NCBI RefSeq assembly: GCF_027921845.1
Contig: NZ_BSEN01000006.1
Location: forward strand, 436,442 to 500,441
DNA: 64,000 bases
From: Leifsonia poae
GTDB lineage: Bacteria > Actinomycetota > Actinomycetes > Actinomycetales > Microbacteriaceae
Reading direction: 5' to 3'
Part shown: positions 25,039-33,299 of the stretch, piece by piece
Position numbering within the stretch: the first letter of the stretch is position 1
How the letters are laid out: the number at the start of each line of letters is the position of its first letter
The notes under the pieces: model-generated
Told to the model about the DNA's origin: nothing
Database searches by the model: none
The model's input: the letters and a program-made list of their open reading frames with translations, nothing else
Made by a program: the position numbers and the translations under genes

Positions 25039-25079
25039 CGTGATGCGGATGATAGGACGTCGCAGGCGCGCGGGCGCAT

Positions 25080-25118
25080 GGCGCCTCAGCGCAGGTCCAC
25101 GGCGCCTCAGCGCAGGTC
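25080..25118. repeat. 18-bp direct repeat duplicating the end of the IclR gene
   Basis: GGCGCCTCAGCGCAGGTC occurs at 25080-25097 and 25101-25118. The second copy holds the last codons and stop (Asp-Leu-Arg-TGA) of the minus-strand IclR gene. The first repeats them 21 bp downstream, in the same frame, so the stop is duplicated. Confidence 0.8.
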
Positions 25119-25856
25119 GGCCGCGATCTCTGCTGCGGCCTGGGCGAGCCGCGCCCCGATCGCGGCGGTGTCCCGCCCGTTCGCCACGTAGACGACGGCG
25201 ACCGCGGCGACCGGCTGGCCGGTGACCGCGAGCGGGGCGGCGACCGACGCCAGGCCCGGGATCACCTCGTCGTGACTGGTTGCATAACCGCGGGCGCGCG
25301 CGTCTGCGGCCTCGTCGCGCGGGTGCTCGTCGGGCAGGGTGCGCCACTGCGAATCGGTCAGCGCCGACTGGATGGCGATGCCGGGCGCACCGGAGGCCAG
25401 CGGGTGCCGCGTGCCGGGACGCTGCGCGACGGACGCGTGGGCGTGGGCGGGCTCGACGGCCACGAGGGTGACGACATCGCGCCGGTCGAGCACGGCGAGG
25501 AAGGCGGTCATCGAGAGATCGTTCGCGACCGCCGTGAGCTGGGGGAGCGCGGCCGCCTGCAGATCGCGCGAGACCGACCGGGCGAGGGTCGCCATCCGCG
25601 GTCCGAGCTGCACGGAGCCGGACCGATCGCGCACGACCAGGCCGTGATCCTCGAGCGTGCGCAGGATGCGGTACGCGATGGACCGGTGCACGCCGAGCGC
25701 GGCGGCGATCGAGGCGATCGTCATCGGGGCGCCGCGCTCCGCCAGCACCTCGAGCACCCGGATGCCCCGCGACAGCGTCTGGGAATGCGGAGCGGGAGCG
25801 GCGTCGCCGGTCGGATCGCCGGCCGTTTCGCCGCCGGGTCCGGTGGTCACGGGCAT
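25107..25856 (-). CDS. IclR-family transcriptional regulator
   Basis: A 249-residue IclR protein. After a 25-residue Gly/Pro-rich lead comes the winged HTH (SRGIRVLEVLAERGAPMTIA, ALGVHRSIAYRILRTLEDHGLV; residues about 28-85). The effector domain (about 100-249) has the GAF-like pattern HPLASGAPGIAIQSAL and GYATSHDEVIPGLASVAAPL. IclR proteins commonly control aromatic degradation. This one lies head of the hpa operon on the same strand, 131 bp before hpaH. Likely targets are hpaH and, through the perfect 25-bp palindrome, the hydroxylase gene at 16672. Effector unknown. Confidence 0.87.
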   Translation of the reverse strand: MPVTTGPGGETAGDPTGDAAPAPHSQTLSRGIRVLEVLAERGAPMTIASIAAALGVHRSIAYRILRTLEDHGLVVRDRSGSVQLGPRMATLARSVSRDLQAAALPQLTAVANDLSMTAFLAVLDRRDVVTLVAVEPAHAHASVAQRPGTRHPLASGAPGIAIQSALTDSQWRTLPDEHPRDEAADARARGYATSHDEVIPGLASVAAPLAVTGQPVAAVAVVYVANGRDTAAIGARLAQAAAEIAADLR

Positions 25857-25901
25857 GGCCTCATTGTCTCGCATCCGCCCCCTCCCGCCGGCACCCCACT
25901 C

Positions 25902-25939
25902 AGGTCGCGAGGCCGAGCTCAGGTCGCGAGGCCGAGCTC
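25902..25939. repeat. 19-bp tandem duplication across the HAD gene stop
   Basis: AGGTCGCGAGGCCGAGCTC is present twice with no spacer (25902-25920 and 25921-25939). The upper copy encodes the final residues of the minus-strand HAD gene and its stop; the lower copy lies just past the stop. This mirrors the duplication at the end of the neighbouring IclR gene. Confidence 0.85.
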
Positions 25940-26800
25940 GTTGCGCCAGTGCGCGAGGAACTCGGCGCCGGCCGTGTCGTGGATCGCGTCGCCGATCGTG
26001 ATCACCTCGTACGGGCGCTCCAGGATGCCGTCCGCCGGCCGCACGTCGACGTGCGCCACCTCGTACCCGGCGTCGTGGACGAAGTCCGCCATCTTGTAGT
26101 CGCTGCGCGAGTCGCCGATCGAGCGCCAGCGCCGAGGCAGCGGGCCGCGCGCCGCGAAGTAGTCGAATGCGCGCTGGGCGCCGCGATCCTTGTCGAGCAG
26201 CACGGACTCGATGTCGGTCGAGATGATCGTCGGATCGATGCGGAAGGGCACCTCGCCACGGGCATCCGGCGCCACGCGCTCGCCGTAGCGCAGCCCGATG
26301 CCGAGGCCGGTCAGCAGTTCGAACGCGGCGTCCTCGAAGCGGCCCTGCGCCTCGGCGTAGGTCTCCGGATCGACGTCGGTGCGTTGCTCCACCGAGATCA
26401 TCGCCCGCTTGGTCTCGTCGAAGAACATCGTGTCTGCGAAGCGCTCGCGCACCAGGATCCGGATGCCGTCCACCGCGTCGTCGCCGAACGCGACCGTCTC
26501 GTCCACGGTCACCTCGCCCATGCCGTCGCCGGTGATCGCCGCCCAGGCGCCGCCCTTCTCGAAGACGCCGAACATGCGGGCGCCGTGCTCCTCGAGCGCC
26601 TCGGAGAGACCGGCATCGCACAGCGGGGCCACGACCTGATTGCGGATGAAGTCGCCCGAGCGCCCGGTGATGAACGCGATCGGCACCCCGGCCGCCGTCA
26701 TCGCGACGAGGTCGGTGACGATGCTGCGGATGTTGATGGTGCGGGTGATCGGGCTGGCGATCGGCCCGTCGACGTCGAAGAGGAGTCCGAGATTGTGCAC
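25919..26800 (-). CDS. HAD-superfamily hydrolase, probable phosphatase
   Basis: A protein of about 293 residues of the HAD superfamily. Motif I is LLFDVDGPIASP (nucleophile Asp and second Asp present, the usual Thr replaced by Pro), motif II is FITGRSGDF, a Lys candidate for motif III lies in LLDKDRGAQRAF and motif IV is IGDSRSDYKMADF. The large cap between motifs II and III suggests a C2-type sugar- or nucleotide-phosphatase, but the substrate is unknown. Start uncertain: I use GTG 26800, directly before the domain; an ATG at 26836 is possible. The gene is divergent from a histidine phosphatase. Its 3' end is tandemly duplicated. Confidence 0.75.
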   Translation of the reverse strand: MHNLGLLFDVDGPIASPITRTINIRSIVTDLVAMTAAGVPIAFITGRSGDFIRNQVVAPLCDAGLSEALEEHGARMFGVFEKGGAWAAITGDGMGEVTVDETVAFGDDAVDGIRILVRERFADTMFFDETKRAMISVEQRTDVDPETYAEAQGRFEDAAFELLTGLGIGLRYGERVAPDARGEVPFRIDPTIISTDIESVLLDKDRGAQRAFDYFAARGPLPRRWRSIGDSRSDYKMADFVHDAGYEVAHVDVRPADGILERPYEVITIGDAIHDTAGAEFLAHWRNELGLAT

Positions 26801-26859
26801 GGTCCATTGTCTCGCGCGACACCGCGGGCGTCGCACCTGCGTCGTAGTGTGAGAGTCCT

Positions 26860-27534
26860 ATGCGACTCCTCCTCATCCGTCACGGCCAGACTCCCGACAA
26901 TGTGCGCGGCGCCATCGGCACCATCGCGCCCGGTCCGCGCCTCACCGCGCTCGGCACGCGCCAGGCGAAGGCGCTGCCGGCCGCCCTGGCCGACCAGCGC
27001 ATCGACGCGCTCAGCGTGAGCACTCTGGTTCGCACGCAGCTGACCGCTCGTCCGCTGGCCGCCGCCCGCGGACTGAAGCCACTGGTCATCGACGGACTGC
27101 GCGAGATCCAAGCGGGAGATCTCGAGGGCAAGCACGATCGCGACTCGGTGGCGATCTACCTGAAGACCTTTCTGGCCTGGGCGTCCGGCCAGCTCGACGC
27201 GCGCATGCCGGGCGCCGAGAGCGGTCACGAGTTCTTCCGCCGCTACGACGCGGCCGTCGAACGGGCGATCGCGGCGGATGCCTCGGGCGACGCGGGCCGC
27301 ACGGTGGCGGTGGTCAGCCACGGCGCGGCCATCCGCACCTGGGTCGGCCTGCGGGCGGGCAACATCGAGGCCGACTTCGTGCGCGAGCACATGCTGTCGA
27401 ACACGGGTCTCGTCGTCGTCGACGGCGACCCGGAGAGCGGCTGGCGGCTGCTCGACTGGGAGAGCGAGCCCGTCGGCGGCGAGGAGCTCGCCGAGCACGC
27501 CGTGGGCGAGGACCCCACCGGCGAAGCGTTCTGA
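26860..27534 (+). CDS. Histidine phosphatase (phosphoglycerate-mutase-like)
   Basis: A 224-residue cytosolic phosphatase of the histidine phosphatase superfamily. The phospho-acceptor motif LLIRHGQTPDN is at residues 4-14, the Glu of REIQAGDLEGKHD lies near residue 87 and the second His is in VVSHGAAIRTW near residue 152. The size and lack of extra motifs fit a broad-specificity phosphatase rather than glycolytic GpmA. A TAGTGT hexamer lies 9 bases before the ATG, so the mRNA may be leaderless or have a very short leader. It is divergent from the HAD gene and convergent with a TetR gene 21 bp away. Confidence 0.87.
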   Translation: MRLLLIRHGQTPDNVRGAIGTIAPGPRLTALGTRQAKALPAALADQRIDALSVSTLVRTQLTARPLAAARGLKPLVIDGLREIQAGDLEGKHDRDSVAIYLKTFLAWASGQLDARMPGAESGHEFFRRYDAAVERAIAADASGDAGRTVAVVSHGAAIRTWVGLRAGNIEADFVREHMLSNTGLVVVDGDPESGWRLLDWESEPVGGEELAEHAVGEDPTGEAF

Positions 27535-27555
27535 CGGGAAGGCGCCGGCGCGGAG

Positions 27556-28128
27556 TCAGCCGGCCGGCAGCACCGCCTGCACCAGGCGGGCGGTCGTGGC
27601 CTCCTCGGCCGGAACCCGGCTGATCGCCCGCAGGATCACCGCGCCGACGAGTGCCTCGCCGATCTCGGTGAGCGGGGCGCCCGCGGGAAGCTGCCCGGCA
27701 TCCACCCCGGCCTGCAGTCGCACGATCAGACTCGAACTGGCGCCGAGGCTCTCGTGCAGACGGCGCCCGACGTCTTCGTTCTCCGCGGCCGCCGAGATGA
27801 GCGAGCGCATCAGCGCCTCGCCCCCCGGATGCTGGGCGATCGCCAGGATGCTGCCGAGCCAGTCGGTGAGATCGGCGCGCAGGTCGCCGGTGTCGGGCGG
27901 GTTGAGATCGTCGGGCAGCAGGAGGCCCTCGATGAGGCAGTCGGCGACCAGCGCGCCCTTCGACGACCACCACCGGTAGATGGTCTGCTTGCCGACCTTC
28001 GCGTCGGCAGCGATGCCCTCCATCGTGAGGTGGTCGTAGCCGCGTGTCGCGAACTGCCGGGCGGTGGCCTCGAGGATCGCGACCCTCGCCACCTCGCTGC
28101 GGGCAGGTCCGCGTCGGTGCTCAGACAT
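27556..28128 (-). CDS. TetR-family regulator of the MMPL exporter
   Basis: A 190-residue TetR regulator. The HTH at residues about 14-58 reads YDHLTMEGIAADAKVGKQTIYRWWSSKGAL; the IYRWW variant is typical of the TetR subgroup next to RND/MMPL exporters. The C-terminal part (PGGEALMRSLISAAAENEDVGRRL) matches the TetR_C domain of this subgroup. TAAGAT lies 6 bases before the ATG at 28128, so translation is probably leaderless; GTG at 28134 is the alternative. A palindrome in the 86-bp divergent gap to the exporter gene is the likely operator. Confidence 0.85.
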   Translation of the reverse strand: MSEHRRGPARSEVARVAILEATARQFATRGYDHLTMEGIAADAKVGKQTIYRWWSSKGALVADCLIEGLLLPDDLNPPDTGDLRADLTDWLGSILAIAQHPGGEALMRSLISAAAENEDVGRRLHESLGASSSLIVRLQAGVDAGQLPAGAPLTEIGEALVGAVILRAISRVPAEEATTARLVQAVLPAG

Positions 28129-28152
28129 CCTCACATCTTATGTTCAGAAGAC

Positions 28153-28167
28153 GAGACGGTCCGTATC
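28153..28167. promoter_or_regulatory. TetR operator between tetR and mmpL
   Basis: GAGACGGTCCGTATC is a 15-bp site with perfect ACGG-T-CCGT core and outer GA/TC symmetry. It lies in the divergent region, 25 bp from the TetR start and 48 bp before the exporter start, suited to repress both. Confidence 0.5.
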
Positions 28168-28214
28168 GTATTATCAAGCGCTGGCACGAGCGGCGCGGAC
28201 GAGAGGCGTGGACC

Positions 28215-30737
28215 ATGGCAGAACTGCTCTACAAGCTGGGCGTGTTCGCCGCCCGCCGGGTATGGGTCGTCATCACCGCCTGGGTGGTCGTGCTCGCGCT
28301 CGCGGTCGGCGGTTTCCTCATCGGGTTCAAGACGCTCACCTCGAGCTTCGACATCCCGGGGACCGCATCCGGGGCCGTCACCGACGAGCTCGCCGCCAAG
28401 CTGCCCGACTTCAGCGGGGCATCCGGAACCGTCGTCTTCACGACCCGCGACGGCTCGGCGCTCACCGCGACGCAGCGGGAGCAGATCAGTGCGCTCGTCG
28501 CCGACGGAGACGACCTGCCCGACGTCGCGACCATCAACGATCCGTTCGCCTCGGAGGCGCAGCGCGCCGACCAGCAGAAGCAGCTCGCCGACGGCGCCGC
28601 GAAGATCACCGCCGGTCGCGCGCAGCTCGACGCCGGCCAGAAGCAGTTGGATGCCGGCAGCGCCCAGCTCGCGGCCGCCCAGTCCCAGCTCGATCAGGCG
28701 CGCGCACAGGCGACGACGGCCGGGGCACCGACCGACCAGCTGGACGCGCAGCAGCAGCAGCTCGACGCGCAGAAGGCGCAACTCGCGGCGCAGCAGACGA
28801 AGCTCGACGCCGGGCGCACGACCCTCGAGCAGCAGAGCACGAAGGCCGACCTCGGTGCGAAGCTCCTCGCCCTCTCCGATGGCATCAGTGTCGTCTCGAA
28901 AGACGGCTCGACCGCGCTGGTGAACGTGGCGTTCACCGTGCCGCGACTGGAGCTCTCCGAGTCGTCGAAGCAGGCCGTGATCGACCACTTCGAGTCGAAG
29001 AAGATCGACGGCGCGGACGTCTCGTTCTCGACCGACATCTCTCAGGGCGTTCCGCAGATCTTCGGTGTCGGTGAGGCCGCCGGTCTCGTGTTCGCGGCGG
29101 TCGTGCTCCTCGTGATGCTGGGCGGCCTCATCGCCGCGTCGCTGCCGATCGTGACCGCCCTCGTCGGCGTGGCCATCGGCGTCGTCGGTTCGCTGGCCTT
29201 CTCCGGCATCGTCCAGATGGCATCCGTCACGCCGGTGCTCGGCGTGATGCTGGGGCTCGCGGTGGGGATCGACTACTCGCTGTTCATCGTGAACAGGCAT
29301 CGAAAGCAGCTGCTGCAGGGCGCGGAGGTGCGGGAGTCGATCGGCCTCTCCAACGGGACGGCCGGCAACGCCGTCGTGTTCGCCGGCTCGACGGTGATCG
29401 TCGCACTGCTCGCGCTGAACGTCACAGGTGTGCCGTTCCTCGGGCTGATGGGAACGGTCGGCGCGGTGTGCGTGGCCGTGGCTGTGCTGATCGCGATCAG
29501 CCTCACGCCCGCGCTGCTCGGACTGTTCGGCACGAAGATCCTGAACAAGCGCGCCCGCGGCCGCATCGGCCACGAGCGTCACCAGCCGAAGCCGGTGCGC
29601 CCGATGTCGACGGTTCGCTCCATCGTGACCGTGCTGGTGAGCGTCGTCGCGCTGCTGATCGTGGCGATCCCCGCCCTCTCGATGCGCGTCGGCCTGCCCG
29701 ACGGCTCGACCGAACCGGCCGGATCCGCGTCGTACCGCGCCTTCACGACGACCGAGAAGGCGTTCGGCGCCGGTGCGAACGGGCCCCTGCTCGTCACAGC
29801 GGCACTGCCCGCCGGCCTCGACGACGATCAGGTGCTCGAGAAGCAGGTGCTCGTCGCGCAGAAGATCGCCGATCAGCGCGACGTGGTCGCGGTGGCGCCG
29901 ATCGCCGTGTCCGACGACAACCGGCTGGCGGCCTTCCAGGTCGTTCCGAAGGAGGGCCCGAACAGCGTCTCGACCGATCGGCTCGTGCGCGATCTGCGTT
30001 CGTTGCCGGCGGTCGGCGGCATCACGCTCGGCGTCGCGGGTCAGGCCGCCATCAACATCGACATCTCCGAGAGCCTCGCGAACGTGCTGCCGCTCTACCT
30101 CGTCGTCGTGGTCGGGCTGTCGCTCCTCATCATGATCCTGGTGTTCCGGTCGCTGCTCGTGCCGCTGATCGCGACGGGCGGGTTCATCCTGTCGCTTTTC
30201 GCCACCTACGGTGCCATCGTGGCGGTGTTCCAGTGGGGCTGGTTCGCCGACGCACTCGGCATCCACGGGACGGGGCCGATCCTGAGCTTCCTGCCGGTGA
30301 TCCTGATCGGCATCCTGTTCGGGCTCGCGATGGACTACCAGCTCTTCCTCGCGTCCGGGATGCGTGAAGCGTATGTGCACGGAGCATCCGCACGCGTAGC
30401 GGTGATGCAGGGTCTGCGCGCAGGCCGGTCCGTCGTCACGGCGGCGGGGCTGATCATGGTCTCGGTCTTCGGTGGGTTCATCTTCTCGGAGTCGACGATG
30501 ATCCGCTCGATCGGCTTCGGGCTCGCCATCGGAGTGCTCCTCGACGCGTTCGTCGTGCGCATGCTGCTGATGCCGGCCCTCATGCACCTGCTCGGCCGTT
30601 CGGCCTGGTGGCTGCCGCGCTGGCTCGACCGCATCCTGCCGAACGTCGATGTGGAGGGCGCTGCACTCGAGCGCCGCCACCACAGCGTTCCCGTCGTCGG
30701 CGAGGCGGAGCATCCGGACGTGCGCGTCGGCGTCTGA
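28215..30737 (+). CDS. MMPL/RND-family exporter
   Basis: An 840-residue RND-superfamily membrane protein of the MmpL/YdfJ type, driven by proton flow and usually exporting lipids or drugs. Twelve helices are arranged as 1+5 and 1+5. Both halves show the MMPL core: VTPVLGVMLGLAVGIDYSLFIVNRHR near residue 355 and LPVILIGILFGLAMDYQLFLASGMRE near residue 705, each split here only in description. The first periplasmic loop (about residues 120-225) is a Gln/Ala/Asp-rich coiled coil with repeating AQLDAGQKQLDAG-like units. ATG 28215 follows GAGAGG. A TetR gene is divergent. Confidence 0.9.
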   Translation: MAELLYKLGVFAARRVWVVITAWVVVLALAVGGFLIGFKTLTSSFDIPGTASGAVTDELAAKLPDFSGASGTVVFTTRDGSALTATQREQISALVADGDDLPDVATINDPFASEAQRADQQKQLADGAAKITAGRAQLDAGQKQLDAGSAQLAAAQSQLDQARAQATTAGAPTDQLDAQQQQLDAQKAQLAAQQTKLDAGRTTLEQQSTKADLGAKLLALSDGISVVSKDGSTALVNVAFTVPRLELSESSKQAVIDHFESKKIDGADVSFSTDISQGVPQIFGVGEAAGLVFAAVVLLVMLGGLIAASLPIVTALVGVAIGVVGSLAFSGIVQMASVTPVLGVMLGLAVGIDYSLFIVNRHRKQLLQGAEVRESIGLSNGTAGNAVVFAGSTVIVALLALNVTGVPFLGLMGTVGAVCVAVAVLIAISLTPALLGLFGTKILNKRARGRIGHERHQPKPVRPMSTVRSIVTVLVSVVALLIVAIPALSMRVGLPDGSTEPAGSASYRAFTTTEKAFGAGANGPLLVTAALPAGLDDDQVLEKQVLVAQKIADQRDVVAVAPIAVSDDNRLAAFQVVPKEGPNSVSTDRLVRDLRSLPAVGGITLGVAGQAAINIDISESLANVLPLYLVVVVGLSLLIMILVFRSLLVPLIATGGFILSLFATYGAIVAVFQWGWFADALGIHGTGPILSFLPVILIGILFGLAMDYQLFLASGMREAYVHGASARVAVMQGLRAGRSVVTAAGLIMVSVFGGFIFSESTMIRSIGFGLAIGVLLDAFVVRMLLMPALMHLLGRSAWWLPRWLDRILPNVDVEGAALERRHHSVPVVGEAEHPDVRVGV

Positions 30738-30842
30738 CGCCCTACGTGTTTTCGGCCGCTCGGCCTGAGGGGGCCGTGCGCGCGTCGTAGATTCTCCCGG
30801 TGCTGCCTCACGCGGATGGCGGCCACGAGAAGGGAGTTCGGC

Positions 30843-31514
30843 GTGAGCGGTGGCATGCGGAGACGTTCTGGGCGGTGGGCGCTGGTGATGGCTGCGGCCG
30901 CGGTGATCGGTTCGCTCGTGACGGGATGCGCGGCGGGGTCGCTGGCGTCGCCGAGCGCCGCGAGCGCGTCGAACGCCTGGGATGCGGCGACCGGCACCAT
31001 CGGGCTCGGCGAGCCGTCGGAACAGGTGCTCGAGCTCTGGTTCGATCCGCTGTGCCCGTGGTGCGCGAAGTTCGACGCGGAGAACGGCTCCGCGATCGCG
31101 GACCTCGTCGAGCGGGGCGAGGTCTCGCTCGTGCTGCATCCCCTGACGTTCCTCGACCGCGAGTCGAAGGGGTCGAAGTATTCGACGCGTGCGTCGACCG
31201 TGCTGATCGAGACCGCCCGCGTGGCTCCGGATGCCGTGCTGGCGGTGCTCGCCGAGCTCTACGAACGGCAGCCGGAGGAGGCCACGACGGGTCTCGACGA
31301 CGCGGAGCTGACCGCCATCGCCGCCCGCCACGACGTCGACGTGCGCGAGGCACTCCGGCAGCGGGACCACGACGAGCTCCTCGCGGAAGTCACGACCGAC
31401 GCGTTCGCCGGCTCGCACGCGATCACCGGTACGCCGTCCGCTCGCCTGAATGGCGACACCCTCGACCCCGGCGACGGCTTCCTCGAAGACCTCCGCGCCC
31501 GCCTAGCCGGCTAG
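30843..31514 (+). CDS. DsbA-like thioredoxin-fold lipoprotein
   Basis: A 223-residue exported protein. Residues 1-30 form a lipoprotein signal (RRR then a hydrophobic core ending SLVTGCAAG, lipidation Cys near residue 29). The mature part is a DsbA/DSBA-like thioredoxin fold: VLELWFDPLCPWCAKFDAEN has the CPWC redox site, and the cis-Pro loop is HAITGTPSARLNGD near residue 200. It probably catalyses or buffers disulfide exchange outside the membrane. I start it at GTG 30843 because AAGGGAG is 6 bases upstream; ATG 30816 would bury the signal peptide behind 9 extra residues. It ends 12 bp before the first dispersed hairpin. Confidence 0.83.
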   Translation: MSGGMRRRSGRWALVMAAAAVIGSLVTGCAAGSLASPSAASASNAWDAATGTIGLGEPSEQVLELWFDPLCPWCAKFDAENGSAIADLVERGEVSLVLHPLTFLDRESKGSKYSTRASTVLIETARVAPDAVLAVLAELYERQPEEATTGLDDAELTAIAARHDVDVREALRQRDHDELLAEVTTDAFAGSHAITGTPSARLNGDTLDPGDGFLEDLRARLAG

Positions 31515-31526
31515 CCGGCCGCCCCC

Positions 31527-31595
31527 TTTCGTCGAGGGGTGGCAAATCCGCCTAAACACGCCGGTGAGAGGCGCATTCGCCACCCCTCAACGAAA
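31527..31595. repeat. Dispersed intergenic hairpin element, copy 1
   Basis: The arms TTTCGTCGAGGGGTGGCAAA+T (31527-31547) and ATTCGCCACCCCTCAACGAA+A (31575-31595) pair with two mismatches around a 27-base loop containing CACGCCGGTG. It lies exactly between two converging genes and could end both. The same arms recur at 32032-32094 and 40761-40822. Confidence 0.85.
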
Positions 31596-31598
31596 CGG

Positions 31599-31901
31599 TC
31601 AGGCCGTGTTCTCCTGCGGGTCCGTGTCTTCGTGCGGCTCCTGAGCCTCTGCGCGACCCCGCGCGCGACTCGGCGGCTCGGTCAGGGGCGGCACCACGCT
31701 GTGGGTGAGCGCGTAGCGCACGAGATCCTCGATCAGATGGCTGGCCGTCGTCGAGCGCTCGCCGGCGATCCGGAGCAGCGCCGCGTACTCGGGCGCCGTG
31801 AACCGGATGGTCAGCGGGAGTCCGCCTGGCGGACGCGCGGGGCCGGATCTGGTCGACGGCGCCTCGGTCGTCGAGTGGAGCGGTGTGGTGAAATCACGCA
31901 T
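31599..31901 (-). CDS. Small CopG/RHH-like hypothetical protein
   Basis: A 100-residue protein. The central part (LPLTIRFTAPEYAALLRIAGE, then STTASHLIEDLVRYALTHS) has the strand-helix-helix layout of ribbon-helix-helix or DUF-type small regulators. The N-terminal 25 and C-terminal 25 residues are disordered and rich in Pro, Thr and Glu. I start at the ATG at 31901, with GGAGGG 5 bases upstream; ATG 31913 is possible. It stands alone between hairpin copies 1 and 2 and is divergent from the LacI gene. A DNA-binding role is only suggested by the fold pattern. Confidence 0.6.
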   Translation of the reverse strand: MRDFTTPLHSTTEAPSTRSGPARPPGGLPLTIRFTAPEYAALLRIAGERSTTASHLIEDLVRYALTHSVVPPLTEPPSRARGRAEAQEPHEDTDPQENTA

Positions 31902-32031
31902 CGAACCCTCCATGCCTCGAGCAAGAGGGGCGTGGACGTTGTCCGGGCTCCTCTCTCGAAGGGTACCACCGGCCCCTGAGCCCGCCTCCTCCCGCTTCCT
32001 CCCGCTTCCTTCCGTTGAGGGTGGCCGGTCT

Positions 32032-32094
32032 CGTTGAGGGGTGGCAAAAGCAGCCCCCACCGGCGTGTTCAGGCGAGTTTGCCACCCCTCAACG
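32032..32094. repeat. Dispersed intergenic hairpin element, copy 2 (inverted)
   Basis: CGTTGAGGGGTGGCAAA (32032-32048) and TTTGCCACCCCTCAACG (32078-32094) are perfect 17-bp arms around a 29-base loop. The loop segment CACCGGCGTGTTCAGGCG matches the reverse complement of the copy 1 loop at 17 of 18 positions, so this is the same element in opposite orientation. An extra left arm TCCGTTGAGGGTGGC at 32011-32025 could pair with the same right arm. Unlike copies 1 and 3 it lies in a divergent promoter region. Confidence 0.85.
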
Positions 32095-32172
32095 GAAGCG
32101 GGTACCGAAGGGGGCGCGGGAGGACGGAGCAGCAGCAGGGGCGGGGAGAGCGGCTGTGAGACACTACATTCC

Positions 32173-33165
32173 ATGAGGCGCGCCACCATCTACGATGTGG
32201 CCCGCCAGGCCGGAGTCTCCCATCAGACGGTGACGCGGTTCCTCAACGGGTTCGAGGGCATCCGCCCCACGACCCGGGCGAAGGTGCAGTCCGCCATCGA
32301 GGAACTCAACTATCGCCCGAATGGCGCCGCGCGCTGGTTGCGGTCGCGACAGTCGAACAGGATCGGCATCCTCGCGCACCGCATGGAGCTGTCGGGGCCG
32401 GGGCGGATCATCGCGGGTGCCACCACCGCCGCGCGCAGCCGCGGCTTCGTTCTCGACATCGCGTCCATGGACGGCGAGGACACCGCCTCGGTCGACGCCG
32501 CCCTCGACGTCGTGATGGAGCACCAGATCGCGGGCGTCTTCGCCACCGCGCAGACGGATGTCGTGCGGGCGGCCGTCGCCAACCGCGCGATCGACGTGCC
32601 GATCTCCATCGACTCCGGTGAGGGCCTGGCGTCGGCCGGAGGCAACCCGCGCGCGCATCCCGGCCTGCTCGCGGCCGCCCATCTGGCGGACCTCGGCCAC
32701 CGCTCGGTCGCCTTCGTCAACGGCCCCGGCGTGTGGATCGCGTCGGGGGAGCGCCGGAGCGGGTTCGTCGACGAGGTCGCCGGCCGCGGGCTGAAGCTCG
32801 CCTGGGAGACGGAGGGAGACTGGTCAGCCGAGTCGGGCTACCGCGCCGCCCATGAGCTTCCGGATGGCGTGACCGCGGTCGCGCTCGCCAACGACAGCAT
32901 GGCCATCGGGCTGATCTTCGGTCTCGCGGAGCGCGGCATCCGGGTGCCGGACGACGTCAGCGTCATCGGCATGGACGACGCCCCCGAGTCGCGGTTCCAC
33001 CTGCCGTCGCTGTCGACGATCCGCCTGGATTTCGAGGGCGAGGGTGCGTACCTGATGAACGTGCTGATCGCCAAGATCGAGGGCGAGAGCGTCGAGCAGG
33101 TCCCCGGATACCGCCTGCCGGAGCTCGTCGCGCGGGCGTCGACGGCCCCACCCGTCGCAAAGTAA
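32173..33165 (+). CDS. LacI-family repressor of the galactoside operon
   Basis: A 330-residue LacI regulator. The HTH is residues 3-25 (ATIYDVARQAGVSHQTVTRFLN) with the hinge LNYRPNGAARWLRSRQSNRIG after it. The periplasmic-binding-protein-like effector core follows: GIAGVFATAQTD, HLADLGHRSVAFVNGP, DVSVIGMDDAPESRFHLPSLSTIRLDF. QTVTRF in the recognition helix fits the GTTGTCGACAAC-type operators lying 60-113 bp after the gene, just before the first GH42 gene. No strong RBS is seen before ATG 32173. Inducer probably a galactoside. Confidence 0.88.
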   Translation: MRRATIYDVARQAGVSHQTVTRFLNGFEGIRPTTRAKVQSAIEELNYRPNGAARWLRSRQSNRIGILAHRMELSGPGRIIAGATTAARSRGFVLDIASMDGEDTASVDAALDVVMEHQIAGVFATAQTDVVRAAVANRAIDVPISIDSGEGLASAGGNPRAHPGLLAAAHLADLGHRSVAFVNGPGVWIASGERRSGFVDEVAGRGLKLAWETEGDWSAESGYRAAHELPDGVTAVALANDSMAIGLIFGLAERGIRVPDDVSVIGMDDAPESRFHLPSLSTIRLDFEGEGAYLMNVLIAKIEGESVEQVPGYRLPELVARASTAPPVAK

Positions 33166-33182
33166 CCATCCGGTCACGGCTC

Positions 33183-33278
33183 TTGTGCGTTGCTTCACAG
33201 CGTGTGTAATGTAGCGGCCAACCTAATGTTGTCGACAACATTCAGGTGACGCAACCGCAGAATGTTGTCGACAACAGT
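33183..33278 (+). promoter_or_regulatory. GH42 operon promoter with two LacI operators
   Basis: TTGTGC (33183-33188) and TAATGT (33207-33212), 18 bp apart, are a plausible promoter. AATGTTGTCGACAACATT (33225-33242) is a perfect 18-bp palindrome. A second site with one changed position is at 33261-33278, 36 bp away centre to centre. Both lie downstream of the -10 box, where bound LacI would block initiation; 36 bp puts them roughly on one helix face. Confidence 0.75.
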
Positions 33279-33299
33279 ACGACGAAGCAAAGGTCGACG

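Noticed and set aside
28131-31418. A minus-strand open frame of about 1095 codons over the MMPL and DsbA-like genes
   Set aside because: Its translation is low-complexity Arg/His/Asp-rich antisense sequence and overlaps two genes with clear domains.
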